A DNA stretch of 64,000 bases, from NCBI GenBank assembly GCA_016705325.1, contig JADIYJ010000033.1, positions 1-64,000 of the forward strand, read 5' to 3'. Numbering within the stretch: the stretch's first letter is position 1; every line of letters starts with the position of its first letter. Source of the DNA: Pseudomonadota bacterium (GTDB lineage Bacteria; Pseudomonadota; Gammaproteobacteria; Steroidobacterales; Steroidobacteraceae). A program made the position numbers and the translations under genes. The notes beneath the pieces were generated by a model. The model worked only from the letters and a program-made list of their open reading frames with translations, searched no databases and had not been told where the DNA came from. Positions 18,791 to 29,150 of the stretch are shown piece by piece.

Positions 18791-19794
18791 ACCGGCGTCG
18801 TGCGCGCGATTTCGAAGTGTTCAGCATGTCGTTCCTCGACACGATCTGCTGCGCCTTCGGCGCCATCATCCTGTTGTTCATGCTGAGCAAGTTCGGCGAG
18901 CCGAAGGCGCTCGAGAAGTCGCGGCTGGACCTCGAGGGGCGCCTGCTGCAGCTGCAGGAGGAGCGCTACGACATTCGCGGCCAGACCGAAATCCTCAATC
19001 GCGACCTGACGCAGCGCGAGCAGCAGCTGTCGGAAGTGAAGCAGAGACTTGCGCGCCTGCGCGGGGACCTGAGCGAGGTGAAGGGCCAGTTCAAGGCGAG
19101 CGACCAGGACGCCGAGGTGGCGAACAAGCTGCAGGGGCAGCTGGTCTCGGCACAGCAGGAGCTCACCGAGGAAATGAAGAAAGTGCTCGGCGCGCAATAC
19201 CGGCGCGCGCCGCAGGACGCCGTCGCCGGCCTGCCCGTCGACAGCGAGTACATCATCTTCATCATCGACACCTCGGGTTCGATGGCCAACTACGCCTGGC
19301 CGCTGATGTTGCGCAAGATGCAGGAAGTGCTCGACGCCTACCCGCAGGTGAAGGGCTGGCAGGTCATGAGCGACGAGGGCGCGTACATGTTCCCGTCCTA
19401 TCGCGGCCGCTGGCTGCCCGACACGCCCGCGCAGCGCAAGCTGGTGGTGGACCGGCTGCGCGACTGGTTCCCGTTCAGCAACTCGAGCCCGGTCGAGGGC
19501 ATCGTCGAGGCGATCCGCACGTATTACAGCTCGGGCAAGCGCATCAGTCTGTACGTGCTCGGCGACGAGTTCACCGGTACCTCGGTGGACTCGGTCGTGC
19601 GGGCGGTCGACCAGATCAATCGTGAGGACAAGACCGGGCAGCGCAGGGTGCGTATCCATGCGCTCGCGTTTCCGGTGCGCCCGGACGCGCCGCAGTTCAC
19701 CAGCGTGCGCTTCGCGACACTGATGCGGGAGCTCTGCACGCGCAACGACGGCACGTTCGTCGGGCTGAACGAGCCTGCCAGTTACCGGCGCTGA
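18787..19794 (+). CDS. VWA protein with ExbD-like N-terminal transmembrane helix (second copy)
   Basis: This 335-residue protein is a paralogue of its upstream neighbour with the same plan. It begins with Arg-rich residues and the helix SMSFLDTICCAFGAIILLFM (Asp18). A long coiled coil spans ~35-135 (LQEERYDIRGQTEILNRDL and following), and the VWA domain from ~155 carries the MIDAS motif DTSGSM (Asp161) in YIIFIIDTSGSM. It is translationally coupled to the first copy by an ATGA overlap. The helix is nearly identical between the two, while the VWA domains have diverged, as expected for a heterodimer sharing one channel. A lipoprotein gene follows 17 bp later. The direct homologue of this arrangement is known to me only as unnamed genes in other high-GC proteobacteria. 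Confidence 0.85.
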   Translation: MNRRRARDFEVFSMSFLDTICCAFGAIILLFMLSKFGEPKALEKSRLDLEGRLLQLQEERYDIRGQTEILNRDLTQREQQLSEVKQRLARLRGDLSEVKGQFKASDQDAEVANKLQGQLVSAQQELTEEMKKVLGAQYRRAPQDAVAGLPVDSEYIIFIIDTSGSMANYAWPLMLRKMQEVLDAYPQVKGWQVMSDEGAYMFPSYRGRWLPDTPAQRKLVVDRLRDWFPFSNSSPVEGIVEAIRTYYSSGKRISLYVLGDEFTGTSVDSVVRAVDQINREDKTGQRRVRIHALAFPVRPDAPQFTSVRFATLMRELCTRNDGTFVGLNEPASYRR

Positions 19795-19811
19795 GGTGTA
19801 TCTTGGCGTGC

Positions 19812-20492
19812 ATGCCTGATCTGTTCATACCGCGCGCCCTGCGGATGCCGGTCGCAGCGCTGCTCCTGACGCTGCTCGCTGCCTGTGCGCCCACGAAGTT
19901 CGAAACCCAGTCCGACATCCCGCAGCCCCTGATCGAGAGGATTCCGGTCGTGATTGGCGTGCACATGCCGCTCGAGTTCACTGCGAAGGTGTACGAGGAA
20001 AAGCGCGAGGGCGGCGGCGGCGAATACAGCATCGGCCTCGGCAAGGCGCAGTCCGCAGGGTTCATGCGGATCCTGAACGCGATGTTCAATCGCGTGGTGC
20101 CCGTCGCTTCACCGCGGGACGCAGCGGCGACCGATCCGGAAATCCGCGGTGTGCTGGAACCCGTTCTCGAGGACTACGCGTTCGTGACACCGGCCGACTC
20201 CGGCACGTCGACGTATGCGGCGAGCCTGCGTTACACGATCCGGCTCTACTCCCCGCAGGGTGAGCTGGCGGAAAGCTGGTCCTTCACGGGGTACGGGTCA
20301 CAACCGGCGAGCCAGTTCCCGGGCAAGGGTGACGAGGCGCTGGCCGCGGCCACGCGGCTCGCGATGCGCGATGCGGGCGCCAAGCTTGCCGCCGAATTCC
20401 ACGAGCAGGCGATCGCGCGCGGACTGCTGCCGTCGGCGCAGCCCGGCACGCCGCGGGAAGTGGAGCTGCCGCCGCCGCCACCGCGCCTGTGA
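19812..20492 (+). CDS. Lipoprotein, last gene of the operon
   Basis: This 226-residue lipoprotein has the signal and lipobox LLLTLLAACAPTK (lipidated Cys near residue 26). I chose the ATG at 19812 over an in-frame TTG at 19803 because it leads straight into the signal peptide. The mature domain (EFTAKVYEEKREGGGGEYSI, ending in a Pro-rich tail) resembles the LptE/LolB-like or GNA1162-like assembly lipoproteins only in general layout: strand, long helix, strand pairs. The family is not recognised. Being the fourth lipoprotein of the operon, it is a candidate outer-membrane anchor for the machine. Confidence 0.72.
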   Translation: MPDLFIPRALRMPVAALLLTLLAACAPTKFETQSDIPQPLIERIPVVIGVHMPLEFTAKVYEEKREGGGGEYSIGLGKAQSAGFMRILNAMFNRVVPVASPRDAAATDPEIRGVLEPVLEDYAFVTPADSGTSTYAASLRYTIRLYSPQGELAESWSFTGYGSQPASQFPGKGDEALAAATRLAMRDAGAKLAAEFHEQAIARGLLPSAQPGTPREVELPPPPPRL

Positions 20493-20523
20493 CCGCGCTG
20501 CGTTGACCGCAGGGCCGGCCAGG

Positions 20524-22041
20524 CTAGGTCTTGCCGGCTTCTGCCGGTGTCGCCGGAGGCGGCAACAGCAGGATCCACGGCTGGCTGAACCGCACGCCCG
20601 GGGTTGCGACCGGTTCGCCGTTCTCCAGGCGTGGTCGATAGCGCGCCGTGCTTTGCAGCGCCCCGGCAGTCTTCTCCCCACGCCTCTTGTCGCCCGAGTC
20701 GTCAATCACCTGCGGTGCCTCGATGCGGCCCTGTGCGTTGACGGTGAACTCGACGACAACGTTGCGCACCTCGACCTCCGTCGGCGGGCGCTTCGGGTAC
20801 CGGTTCCAGTCGTCGGGCCGCAACAGGTGCAGCAGGACGGGCTGGCCGAAGATCGCCTCGGTGTAGCTCTTGCCATTCAGCTTCCCGGTCACTCGCGCCG
20901 CCGCCTGCCACGCCTGCTGGTAATGGCTGCGCGCGCGATCCGGCTGGTTGCGCACCTGATACCAGTCGCCGACCTGGGTCCGCACGTTCAGCACCGCCAC
21001 GGGCGATGGCTCCGCGGCCTGGTCGACGATCTGCGCCGCTCGCAGCAGGGCCCGTTCGCCTTCGCCCGCCAGCGACGCGGGCGACATCTGCGTCGGCGCC
21101 AGCATCGCCGTGGGATCATGAAAGAGCGCCTGGCGCTGTTCGTCGGGAGATGCCAGCGGCTGTGCTGCCGGATCGAGCAGTTGGCTGCGATTGCAGGCGG
21201 CGATCGCCAGCAATGGCCCCACGAGGAGCGGTGAGTTCGGCCCGGCGGCGGCTTCCACGATCTCGATCGCCTGCCGCAGCGTGCGTCGCGACTGGTCGTA
21301 CGCGCCGATGCTCGCGTACCAGCGCCCGATCTCTTCCAGGGTCGGGGCGAGTTCCGGGCTGTCGGCGCCATGCTGGCGTGTCGCTATCCGCAGCAGGTAT
21401 TTCTGCGCCTTCAACGCCTCAGGGTACCGGCCGAGCTCGGTCAGGGAATCGATGTACTTCTCGATCAACGGCACCTGTTGCGCCGTGAGCAGCCCTTCGT
21501 GCCGGCGCTTGAGGGCGATCGCCTGGTCGAAGCTCTTCACCGCGAGGTCATGCCGCTTGCCGTCGTGATAGGCGGACGCGAGGCCGGCATGAGCCCGCGC
21601 GAGCCGATCCTGCAGGGGGCGGCCCGAACTCTCAATGAGCTGGACCACCTGCAGGTAGGTGGACTCGGCACCGACGTAGTCACCGGACAGGTTCTGCACC
21701 ATGCCGAGGTTCATCAGCGCAACCTGCACCTCTTCGGCCGTTGGCGTGGCGGCTTGCGCCTTGGCGAGCTCGAGCACGCGCGCGGCATGCGGCACGGCTT
21801 CCGCATACCGTCCCGCGTCGAACTCGGTGCGGAAGCTCGTGTAGGCGTCGGTCGCGCTGGTGGCCACCGGGCTACCGGCGGCGTCGCCCGGCGGCCCTGC
21901 AACGGCGTCCTCAGGCGCAGGCGTGACGGGTTGAGCGAACGCCGTGCCTGTCACGGCGAGCCCGGCCCACGCTGTCGCGACGAGCCATTGGCGCCGCGTA
22001 CTGGATCCGGGCACCGCGGTGTGGGGGCGGTCACTCACCAC
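20524..22041 (-). CDS. Periplasmic TPR protein with TonB C-terminal domain
   Basis: This 505-residue protein has a Tat-like signal (STRRQWLVATAWAG followed by a hydrophobic core and GTAFAQ). Residues ~65-370 are TPR-like helical repeats (EVQVALMNLGMVQNLSGDYV, ALKAQKYLLRIATRQHG). The last ~90 residues form a TonB C-terminal domain: VVVEFTVNAQGRIEAPQVID, then STARYRPRLENGEPV. Unlike real TonB it has no N-terminal membrane anchor, so it probably acts as a soluble periplasmic adaptor. It is convergent with the operon, stops 32 bp apart. Whether it serves that machine is open. Similar TPR-TonB_C proteins occur widely without a known role. Confidence 0.8.
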   Translation of the reverse strand: MVSDRPHTAVPGSSTRRQWLVATAWAGLAVTGTAFAQPVTPAPEDAVAGPPGDAAGSPVATSATDAYTSFRTEFDAGRYAEAVPHAARVLELAKAQAATPTAEEVQVALMNLGMVQNLSGDYVGAESTYLQVVQLIESSGRPLQDRLARAHAGLASAYHDGKRHDLAVKSFDQAIALKRRHEGLLTAQQVPLIEKYIDSLTELGRYPEALKAQKYLLRIATRQHGADSPELAPTLEEIGRWYASIGAYDQSRRTLRQAIEIVEAAAGPNSPLLVGPLLAIAACNRSQLLDPAAQPLASPDEQRQALFHDPTAMLAPTQMSPASLAGEGERALLRAAQIVDQAAEPSPVAVLNVRTQVGDWYQVRNQPDRARSHYQQAWQAAARVTGKLNGKSYTEAIFGQPVLLHLLRPDDWNRYPKRPPTEVEVRNVVVEFTVNAQGRIEAPQVIDDSGDKRRGEKTAGALQSTARYRPRLENGEPVATPGVRFSQPWILLLPPPATPAEAGKT

Positions 22042-22069
22042 GCCAGACTGACATGCGCGCGGCGCGGCT

Positions 22070-22894
22070 TCAATCGCGGGCGTAGAGCGCGAAACTGCCG
22101 TAACCTACGACGCGCTGGCTGTCGCCGGCGGTGTCGCCCGAGGTCCGGCGATCCAGCAACCGCACTTCGAGGTCGCGATGCCGCGCGACCTCCAGCAGCC
22201 CGTTGATGCTGTCGGCCCCGCAGGCCTGCGATTCCGACAGGTCGCTGTGACGCTCGACGATGCACCTGGCGGTCTGCTGGTCGAGCGCCCGCGCCTCGAT
22301 GCGGGTGTGATGGTGGCTCAAGTCCGAACTGACCACGATCAGCGTCTCCGGGCCGCCCCAGACCGCCTCGAGCGCACGCCCCACCTGCTCGGGCGGGGCG
22401 AGCCCCACCGCGATCGGCAGCAGGTCGAAGTCGGTGAGCACGGACTGCAGGAAGGGCACCTGCACTTCGAGCGAATGCTCGAGCGCATGCGGCGCGTCCG
22501 CAATGCCCGCGAGCCCGAGTTCTCGCAGGCGCCGGCGGCCTTGATAGTTGACCCGCACCTGGCCGAACGGCGTCGAGAAGTGGTCGTACGAGGGCAGGGC
22601 GAGGCCTCGTATCTTGACTCGATGACTCGGGCCCAGCAGCACCACGTGACGGATCGAGGCCGCTGCCACGCGGTCGAGCGTCCGGAACGCCGAGGCTGCG
22701 ACTGTACCGGAATACGCGTAACCCGCGTGCGGCACGATGAGCGCTTTCGGCAGGCGGGCACTGGCAGCCGTATTGTCGCCGCCGTCGAGCAGCGTCCGCA
22801 GGGCGCAGCGGAGACCGTCTGCATCCTTGGGGTAATAGAGACCCGCCGCTGAAGCAGGCCGCACGCCGCCTGGTTCTGTGCTCGGTGCCGGCAT
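22070..22894 (-). CDS. amrB: AmmeMemoRadiSam system protein B (MEMO family)
   Basis: This 274-residue protein of the MEMO1/AmrB family is structurally a relative of class III extradiol dioxygenases. Typical blocks are present: VRPASAAGLYYPKD at the N-terminus, LIVPHAGYAYSGTVAASAF, VVLLGPSHRVKIRGLALPS, HALEHSLEVQVPFLQ, VVSSDLSHHH and the terminal VVGYGSFALYARD. The metal-binding-type His residues of the family (PHAGY, GPSH, DLSHHH) are kept. I placed the start at the ATG encoding MPAPSTEPGG; upstream codons are not family-like. The usual partners AmrA and AmrS are not in the window. The biochemical role of bacterial MEMO proteins is unsettled. Confidence 0.88.
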   Translation of the reverse strand: MPAPSTEPGGVRPASAAGLYYPKDADGLRCALRTLLDGGDNTAASARLPKALIVPHAGYAYSGTVAASAFRTLDRVAAASIRHVVLLGPSHRVKIRGLALPSYDHFSTPFGQVRVNYQGRRRLRELGLAGIADAPHALEHSLEVQVPFLQSVLTDFDLLPIAVGLAPPEQVGRALEAVWGGPETLIVVSSDLSHHHTRIEARALDQQTARCIVERHSDLSESQACGADSINGLLEVARHRDLEVRLLDRRTSGDTAGDSQRVVGYGSFALYARD

Positions 22895-23029
22895 TCCGTC
22901 CCCTGCGCATTGCGCGCCGCGGCTGACTATGTCGCCCGCGCAGGTTCGTCGCCAATCGTACGAATACGCATTTTGTCCGGGGCAATTCCTACGACGCGGC
23001 TGTACAAATGCGCTCGCGCACCGGGTGAT

Positions 23030-23099
23030 GCCTAGGAAGCTCTGCACAGGTCGCCTTCACGGGAGTAACGCGCCTCATGCAGACCTGCGCAGAGCTTCC

Positions 23100-23106
<7 letters not shown>
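23030..23106. repeat. Inverted repeat between amrB and nadE
   Basis: Arms of ~22 bp at 23030-23051 (CCTAGGAAGCTCTGCACAGG plus TC) and 23084-23106 are inverted copies with one mismatch and one extra base, separated by ~32 bp. There is no T-run, so a simple rho-independent terminator is unlikely. The right arm reaches the nadE stop codon. It looks like a small palindromic intergenic element of the REP type. Confidence 0.55.
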
Positions 23107-25145
<2,039 letters not shown>

Positions 25146-25364
25146 GAAGCCATGACGGTAAATCGAATGGAACGGCAGTTCCGGCGAGCTGCGGCACGCG
25201 AGGCCGGCGGGTTTCCAGGGTCGGTGGCATGCAGGGGTCTCTTCCGGTCAGGCGGAAAGTGTCGGCTTCCCATGCGGGGCGGGCAAGTGCGATTCTGCGA
25301 CCCGCGTCACGGCGGACAGACTGTCGGTGTGGCTAGTGTTCCCTCAGGACTGCAAGGAACTGGC

Positions 25365-25739
25365 GTGCCTACCTCCTTATTCGACCGTGCCAAGGGCATG
25401 TTTTCGCGAGGCGAGCCTGTCACCGCCGACAAGGCATCCAAACCCGTGGCGAAGAAGATGACGCAGTCGGTTCATGCCGTGAGCATCCAGCCCGGCAGTC
25501 GATGCTGCCACGAGGCGCGGGCGCTGCAGGGCCAGCGATTCCTGTCGCGCGAAGCTCCGTCCCTGCCACTCAGGAAATGCACGTGCGAGAACTGCACGTG
25601 CCTCTACCAGCACCATGACGACCGGCGTGCCGGACCCCGCCGCGCGCGCGACATGGGCGTAGCCATCGACGGTTGGATCGAGGTCGACAAGCGTGCCGAG
25701 GTCGGCCGCGGGCGCCGCAAGTCCGACAAGACCGGCTGA
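25365..25739 (+). CDS. Conserved small cysteine-containing protein
   Basis: This 124-residue protein starts, in my reading, at the GTG at 25365. The frame is open further upstream, but that part is not protein-like. The recognisable block runs from AVSIQPGSRCCHEARALQGQ through FLSREAPSLPLRKC, TCENCTCLYQHHDDRRAGPR and ARDMGVAIDGWIEVDKR. It has six cysteines, including CC and a CTCENCTC cluster that could hold a metal. From memory the DDRR-GPRRARDMG block belongs to an unnamed proteobacterial family. A short basic tail ends it. It is convergent with the MBL gene. No function can be assigned. Confidence 0.6.
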   Translation: MPTSLFDRAKGMFSRGEPVTADKASKPVAKKMTQSVHAVSIQPGSRCCHEARALQGQRFLSREAPSLPLRKCTCENCTCLYQHHDDRRAGPRRARDMGVAIDGWIEVDKRAEVGRGRRKSDKTG

Positions 25740-25755
25740 CCGTGCGGAGCGCGGC

Positions 25756-26412
25756 TCAGCCGCGCCTGGACGCCACGACCGCATCGCCTGCGAACGGATT
25801 CGTCCGCCGTTCGTCCCCGAACGTCGACATCGGCCCGTGCCCCGGCACGAAGCGTACGTCGTCGCCGAGCGGAAACAGCTTTTCGCGAATCGAGCGGATC
25901 AGCGTGTCGTAGTCGCCGCCCGGAAAATCGGTGCGGCCGATCGATCCGGCGAACAGCACGTCACCGACGAATGCAATCTTGTCCGCGGCGCAGTGGAACG
26001 TCACGTGGCCGGGCGTGTGACCCGGGCAATGCTGCACGTCGAATTCGACGTCACCGACCTGGACCTTGTCGCCCTGGTCGAGCCACTGGTCGGGCACGAA
26101 GCTTTCGCATTGCCCGAAGCCGAACATGCGACCCTGCTCGGCGATGCCGTCGATCCAGAACTGATCGCCCGGATGCGGGCCGACGATCCGCAGGTTCAGA
26201 TCGCGCGCGAGCCTGGCGGTGCCACCGGCATGGTCGATGTGGGCGTGCGTCAGCAGGATCTGCGTGAGTTTCACGCCATGCTTGCGGGTCTCGGCGAGCA
26301 CCTTTTCGAGATCACCGCCGGGATCGATGACTGCGCCTTCCATCGTGCGCGGGCACCAGACCAGCGAGCAGTTCTGGGCGAACGGCGTGACCGGAATGAC
26401 GACGGCCCGCAC
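25756..26412 (-). CDS. MBL-fold hydrolase (glyoxalase II-like, YcbL type)
   Basis: This 218-residue metallo-beta-lactamase-fold protein carries the metal motif THAHIDHAGG near residue 56, with further ligands in HCPGHTPGHVTF, VGDVLFAGSIGRTDFPGGD and PGHGPMSTFGDE. This layout and the short length match the YcbL-like glyoxalase II branch, which hydrolyses thioesters such as S-lactoylglutathione at modest rates. The ATG at 26412 gives the normal start AVVIPVTPFAQNCSLVWC. It abuts the DUF502 gene (stop at 26413 on the same strand) and may be co-transcribed with it. Confidence 0.9.
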   Translation of the reverse strand: MRAVVIPVTPFAQNCSLVWCPRTMEGAVIDPGGDLEKVLAETRKHGVKLTQILLTHAHIDHAGGTARLARDLNLRIVGPHPGDQFWIDGIAEQGRMFGFGQCESFVPDQWLDQGDKVQVGDVEFDVQHCPGHTPGHVTFHCAADKIAFVGDVLFAGSIGRTDFPGGDYDTLIRSIREKLFPLGDDVRFVPGHGPMSTFGDERRTNPFAGDAVVASRRG

Positions 26413-27036
26413 TCAGGCACCCCCCGGCGATGATTCCCGCTGCGTGGACGGCGCGTTGCTGCGCACGCCCCCCATCAGCGCGATGCGCATGCCTTCCTCG
26501 ACCGACAGCGACGTCGTCTCGACCAGGTCACGCGGCAGGAAGATCGTGTAACCGCCCACCATGTAACTCATGGGCAGGTAGACGGCGACCATGTCGTCGC
26601 CGGCCGGCGTCGAGCGGCGCAGCATCTCGTCGGACTCGGCCGTGACGAAGCCGATGACCTTGCCGGGCCCGAACTGGATCAGCACTACTCGCCGCAGGTC
26701 GCTGGCCTGGCCCGAGGATGGGAAGAACCGCATGAAGTCGCGGATTGCGAGGTAGATGGTCTTGACCACAGGGATGCGCGCGAAAAACGCGTCCGACATG
26801 CGCAGCGCGCTGGTCACGAACCAGGCGTTGACGGCGAGGCCGACGAAATACAGCACGATGAGTCCGGTCAGGAGTCCCAGTCCCGGCCAGTAGAAGTGCG
26901 CGGGTACCAGCAGCTTGATCACCGGCGAGAACAACCTCTCGGCCGTGACCGCGAGCCAGTACACGACGTAGACGGTGAGTCCGATCGGCAGGATCGCCAC
27001 GATCCCCTTCAACACCGTATTCCAGATCTTGCGCAT
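26413..27036 (-). CDS. DUF502 family membrane protein
   Basis: This 207-residue inner membrane protein has two N-terminal transmembrane helices (VLKGIVAILPIGLTVYVVYW and YWPGLGLLTGLIVLYFVGLA). The DUF502 hallmarks follow: RIPVVKTIYLAIRDFMRFF, VVLIQFGPGKVIGFVTAES, VAVYLPMSYMVGGYTIFLPR and a conserved acidic helix SVEEGMRIALMGG. The start was set at the ATG at 27036, 52 codons inside the open frame, because the family begins right before the first helix. The family has no established function. The divergent dacB start is ~100 bp away. Confidence 0.9.
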   Translation of the reverse strand: MRKIWNTVLKGIVAILPIGLTVYVVYWLAVTAERLFSPVIKLLVPAHFYWPGLGLLTGLIVLYFVGLAVNAWFVTSALRMSDAFFARIPVVKTIYLAIRDFMRFFPSSGQASDLRRVVLIQFGPGKVIGFVTAESDEMLRRSTPAGDDMVAVYLPMSYMVGGYTIFLPRDLVETTSLSVEEGMRIALMGGVRSNAPSTQRESSPGGA

Positions 27037-27112
27037 GCTGTTCCTGCGTCCGACGGGCAGCGAGTATGCGTCAGCGGCGCCGCGCGCCGCCACCGCATCG
27101 CTTATGATTCGT

Positions 27113-27118
27113 ACACCC
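27113..27118 (+). promoter_or_regulatory. Candidate -10 element of dacB
   Basis: TATGAT at 27113-27118 lies 15 bp before the dacB ATG inside the divergent intergenic region. No good -35 hexamer is seen. The distance would leave a very short leader, so this is a suggestion only. Confidence 0.25.
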
Positions 27119-27133
27119 GCGAAATCGAGTTCG

Positions 27134-28585
27134 ATGCGTCCCATCCTGCCCCGCCTGCTGCTGCCCTTGCTGCTCTCCGCCGCGCTGCTCAACGCGCCCG
27201 GAGCCGCAGGTGCGCGCGACCGCGACTACCTGCCGCCCGAAGTCGAGCAGGCCATGAAGCGACAGAAAGTGCCGGGGACCAGTCTCAGCGTGGTCGTGCG
27301 CGAGGTCGGCCGCGATGAGCCCCTGATCAGCTTCAATTCGACCGTGCCGCGCAATCCGGCGTCGACGATGAAGGTCGTCACGACGTACTCGGCGCTCGAA
27401 ACGCTCGGGCCCGCCTACACCTGGCAGACCCGTGCCTACGCCACCGGCCCGATCCGCGACCAGGTGCTCGAAGGCAACCTCGTGCTGCTGGGCGGCGGCG
27501 ATCCGTTCATGACGCAGGAGCGCTGGTGGGCGTTCGTGAGCGGCCTGCGCCAGGCCGGCGTCACTCGCATCGCGGGCGACGTCGTCATCGACAACACTTA
27601 CTTCGCGCCCATGGGCGACGATCGCGGCGCTTTCGACAACCTGCCCTATCGCACGTACAACGTGCTTCCCGACGCATTGCTGGTGAATTTCCAGACGGTC
27701 ACCATCAACGCGGTACCGGACACGGCCACCGGTTCCGTGCGAGTCAGCGCCAGCCCCTGGCCCGCGAACCTCGCGATCGACAACAACGTCCGCCTCGATC
27801 CGGGCGCCTGCAAGCGTGGTCCCGGCGGCATCGTGGTCGCAATGCCCGAAGGCACGACCGGCAATCGCATCGAACTCTCGGGCCGGTACGCGGCGGGGTG
27901 CGGTCAGTACTCGGTGCCGCGTGCCGTCATGAAGGCGCCCGATTTCGCCTACGGCCTGTTCCGCGCGTTCTGGCTGCAAGCGGGTGGGACGATCGGCGGC
28001 GGTATGCGCCTCGGCACGCTCCAGGCTGACGCAAAGCTGCTCTACTCGCACGAATCGCTGACGCTCGCCGAGGTGATCCGGCTGGTCAACAAGTACTCGA
28101 GCAACTCGATGGCACGCGCGCTGTTCCTGACCATGGGTGCAGAGCGCAATCCGGGCCGTCCGGCGACGACCAGCGCCGGTCGCGACGCGGTCGTGGCCTT
28201 TCTGGCGCAGCACGGCATCGCTGCGCCGGAACTCGTGCTCGAGAACGGCTCGGGGCTTTCCCGCAACGAACGCATCAGTGTCGCGACGATGGCCGAGGTG
28301 CTGCTGGCCGCCTACCGCAGCCAGTACATGCCCGAGTTCGCCGCGTCGTTGCCGCTGTCGGCCACCGACGGCACCCTCAAGCGCCGGTTCAAGGCGCCCG
28401 AGATGCAAGGCCGGCTGCGGATGAAGACCGGGTCGCTCGACGATGTCTCGGCGCTTGCAGGCTTCGTCAATGCCGCAAGCGGGCGGACCTTTGTCACCGT
28501 CGTCATCCTCAATCACCCCACGGCTGCGCAGGGTCCCGGCGAGGCGATCCAGGCGGCGCTCGTGCAGTGGGTTTTCGGGCAGTAG
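27134..28585 (+). CDS. dacB: D-alanyl-D-alanine carboxypeptidase/endopeptidase (PBP4 type)
   Basis: This 483-residue low-molecular-weight class C penicillin-binding protein is exported by a signal peptide (ILPRLLLPLLLSAALL, cleaved near AGA). The three catalytic motifs are present: SxxK as ASTMK near residue 77, SxN as SSNSM near 320, and KTG as MKTGSL near 434. The long insertion between SxxK and SxN (GDVVIDNTYFAP, YNVLPDALLVNFQTVTI) is characteristic of PBP4/DacB. It trims D-Ala from muropeptides and cuts DD-crosslinks in the periplasm. The ATG at 27134 directly precedes the signal peptide. Length matches E. coli DacB. Confidence 0.93.
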   Translation: MRPILPRLLLPLLLSAALLNAPGAAGARDRDYLPPEVEQAMKRQKVPGTSLSVVVREVGRDEPLISFNSTVPRNPASTMKVVTTYSALETLGPAYTWQTRAYATGPIRDQVLEGNLVLLGGGDPFMTQERWWAFVSGLRQAGVTRIAGDVVIDNTYFAPMGDDRGAFDNLPYRTYNVLPDALLVNFQTVTINAVPDTATGSVRVSASPWPANLAIDNNVRLDPGACKRGPGGIVVAMPEGTTGNRIELSGRYAAGCGQYSVPRAVMKAPDFAYGLFRAFWLQAGGTIGGGMRLGTLQADAKLLYSHESLTLAEVIRLVNKYSSNSMARALFLTMGAERNPGRPATTSAGRDAVVAFLAQHGIAAPELVLENGSGLSRNERISVATMAEVLLAAYRSQYMPEFAASLPLSATDGTLKRRFKAPEMQGRLRMKTGSLDDVSALAGFVNAASGRTFVTVVILNHPTAAQGPGEAIQAALVQWVFGQ

Positions 28586-28639
28586 ACGACCGGTCTCATC
28601 CTTTGGTCGAATGGCGTCGGGGCGTCGCCGGACCGCCGC

Positions 28640-28645
28640 TATACT
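28640..28645 (+). promoter_or_regulatory. Candidate -10 element of the HIT gene
   Basis: TATACT at 28640-28645 sits 38 bp before the HIT ATG, a sensible leader length. No clear -35 sequence is visible at 16-18 bp. Low confidence. Confidence 0.3.
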
Positions 28646-28682
28646 CGGCCACGACAGACCGCGGAGCAGGGTGCCAACGACC

Positions 28683-29104
28683 ATGGCTTACGACAGCAAC
28701 AATATTTTCGCGCGCATCCTGCGCGGCGAGATCCCGTCGCACAAAGTCTTCGAGGACGAACACACGCTCGCGTTCATGGACGTGATGCCACAGGCGGACG
28801 GCCACACGCTGGTGATTCCAAAAGCGCCGGCAGAGAACATCTTCGACCTGCCGTCGGACGCGCTCGCGGCGACGATCATGACGACACAGCGGGTCGCCAG
28901 GGCGGTCAGGAAAGCATTCGACGCGCCCGGCATCCTGATCGCGCAGTTGAACGGCAGTGCGGCCGGCCAGTCCGTGTTTCACATTCATTTCCACGTCGTT
29001 CCGCGCCACGACGGGATTCGACCTGCGCCTTGCACGCGCGCGACATGGCGGATCACGGAATACTGGCGGAGCACGCTGCACGCGTGCGCGCCGCACTCGA
29101 CTGA
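28683..29104 (+). CDS. HIT-family nucleotide hydrolase (frameshifted near C-terminus)
   Basis: This small histidine-triad protein of ~140 residues starts at ATG 28683: DSNNIFARILRGEIPSHKVF, then AFMDVMPQADGHTLVIPK. The triad QSVFHIHFHVVPR is intact near residue 100. Immediately after it two single-base shifts (near 29015 and 29035) are needed to reach the proper ending LHARDMADHGILAEHAARVR, with a stop at 29104. Without them the frame runs on into the acetyl-CoA synthetase gene, giving a false fusion. HIT hydrolases of this branch act on adenosine phosphoramidate-type nucleotides. The shifts are likely base-calling errors. Confidence 0.8.
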
Positions 29105-29150
29105 CAGTGAAAGCCTCCCGGCCGCAGCCCGGGCGCAGGGGAGTCTGACG

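Noticed and set aside
6982..20492. Type VI secretion or a Tol-Pal cluster
   Set aside because: FHA, kinase and ExbB-like parts recall both, but no Tss sheath, Hcp, VgrG, TolA, TolB or Pal gene is present.
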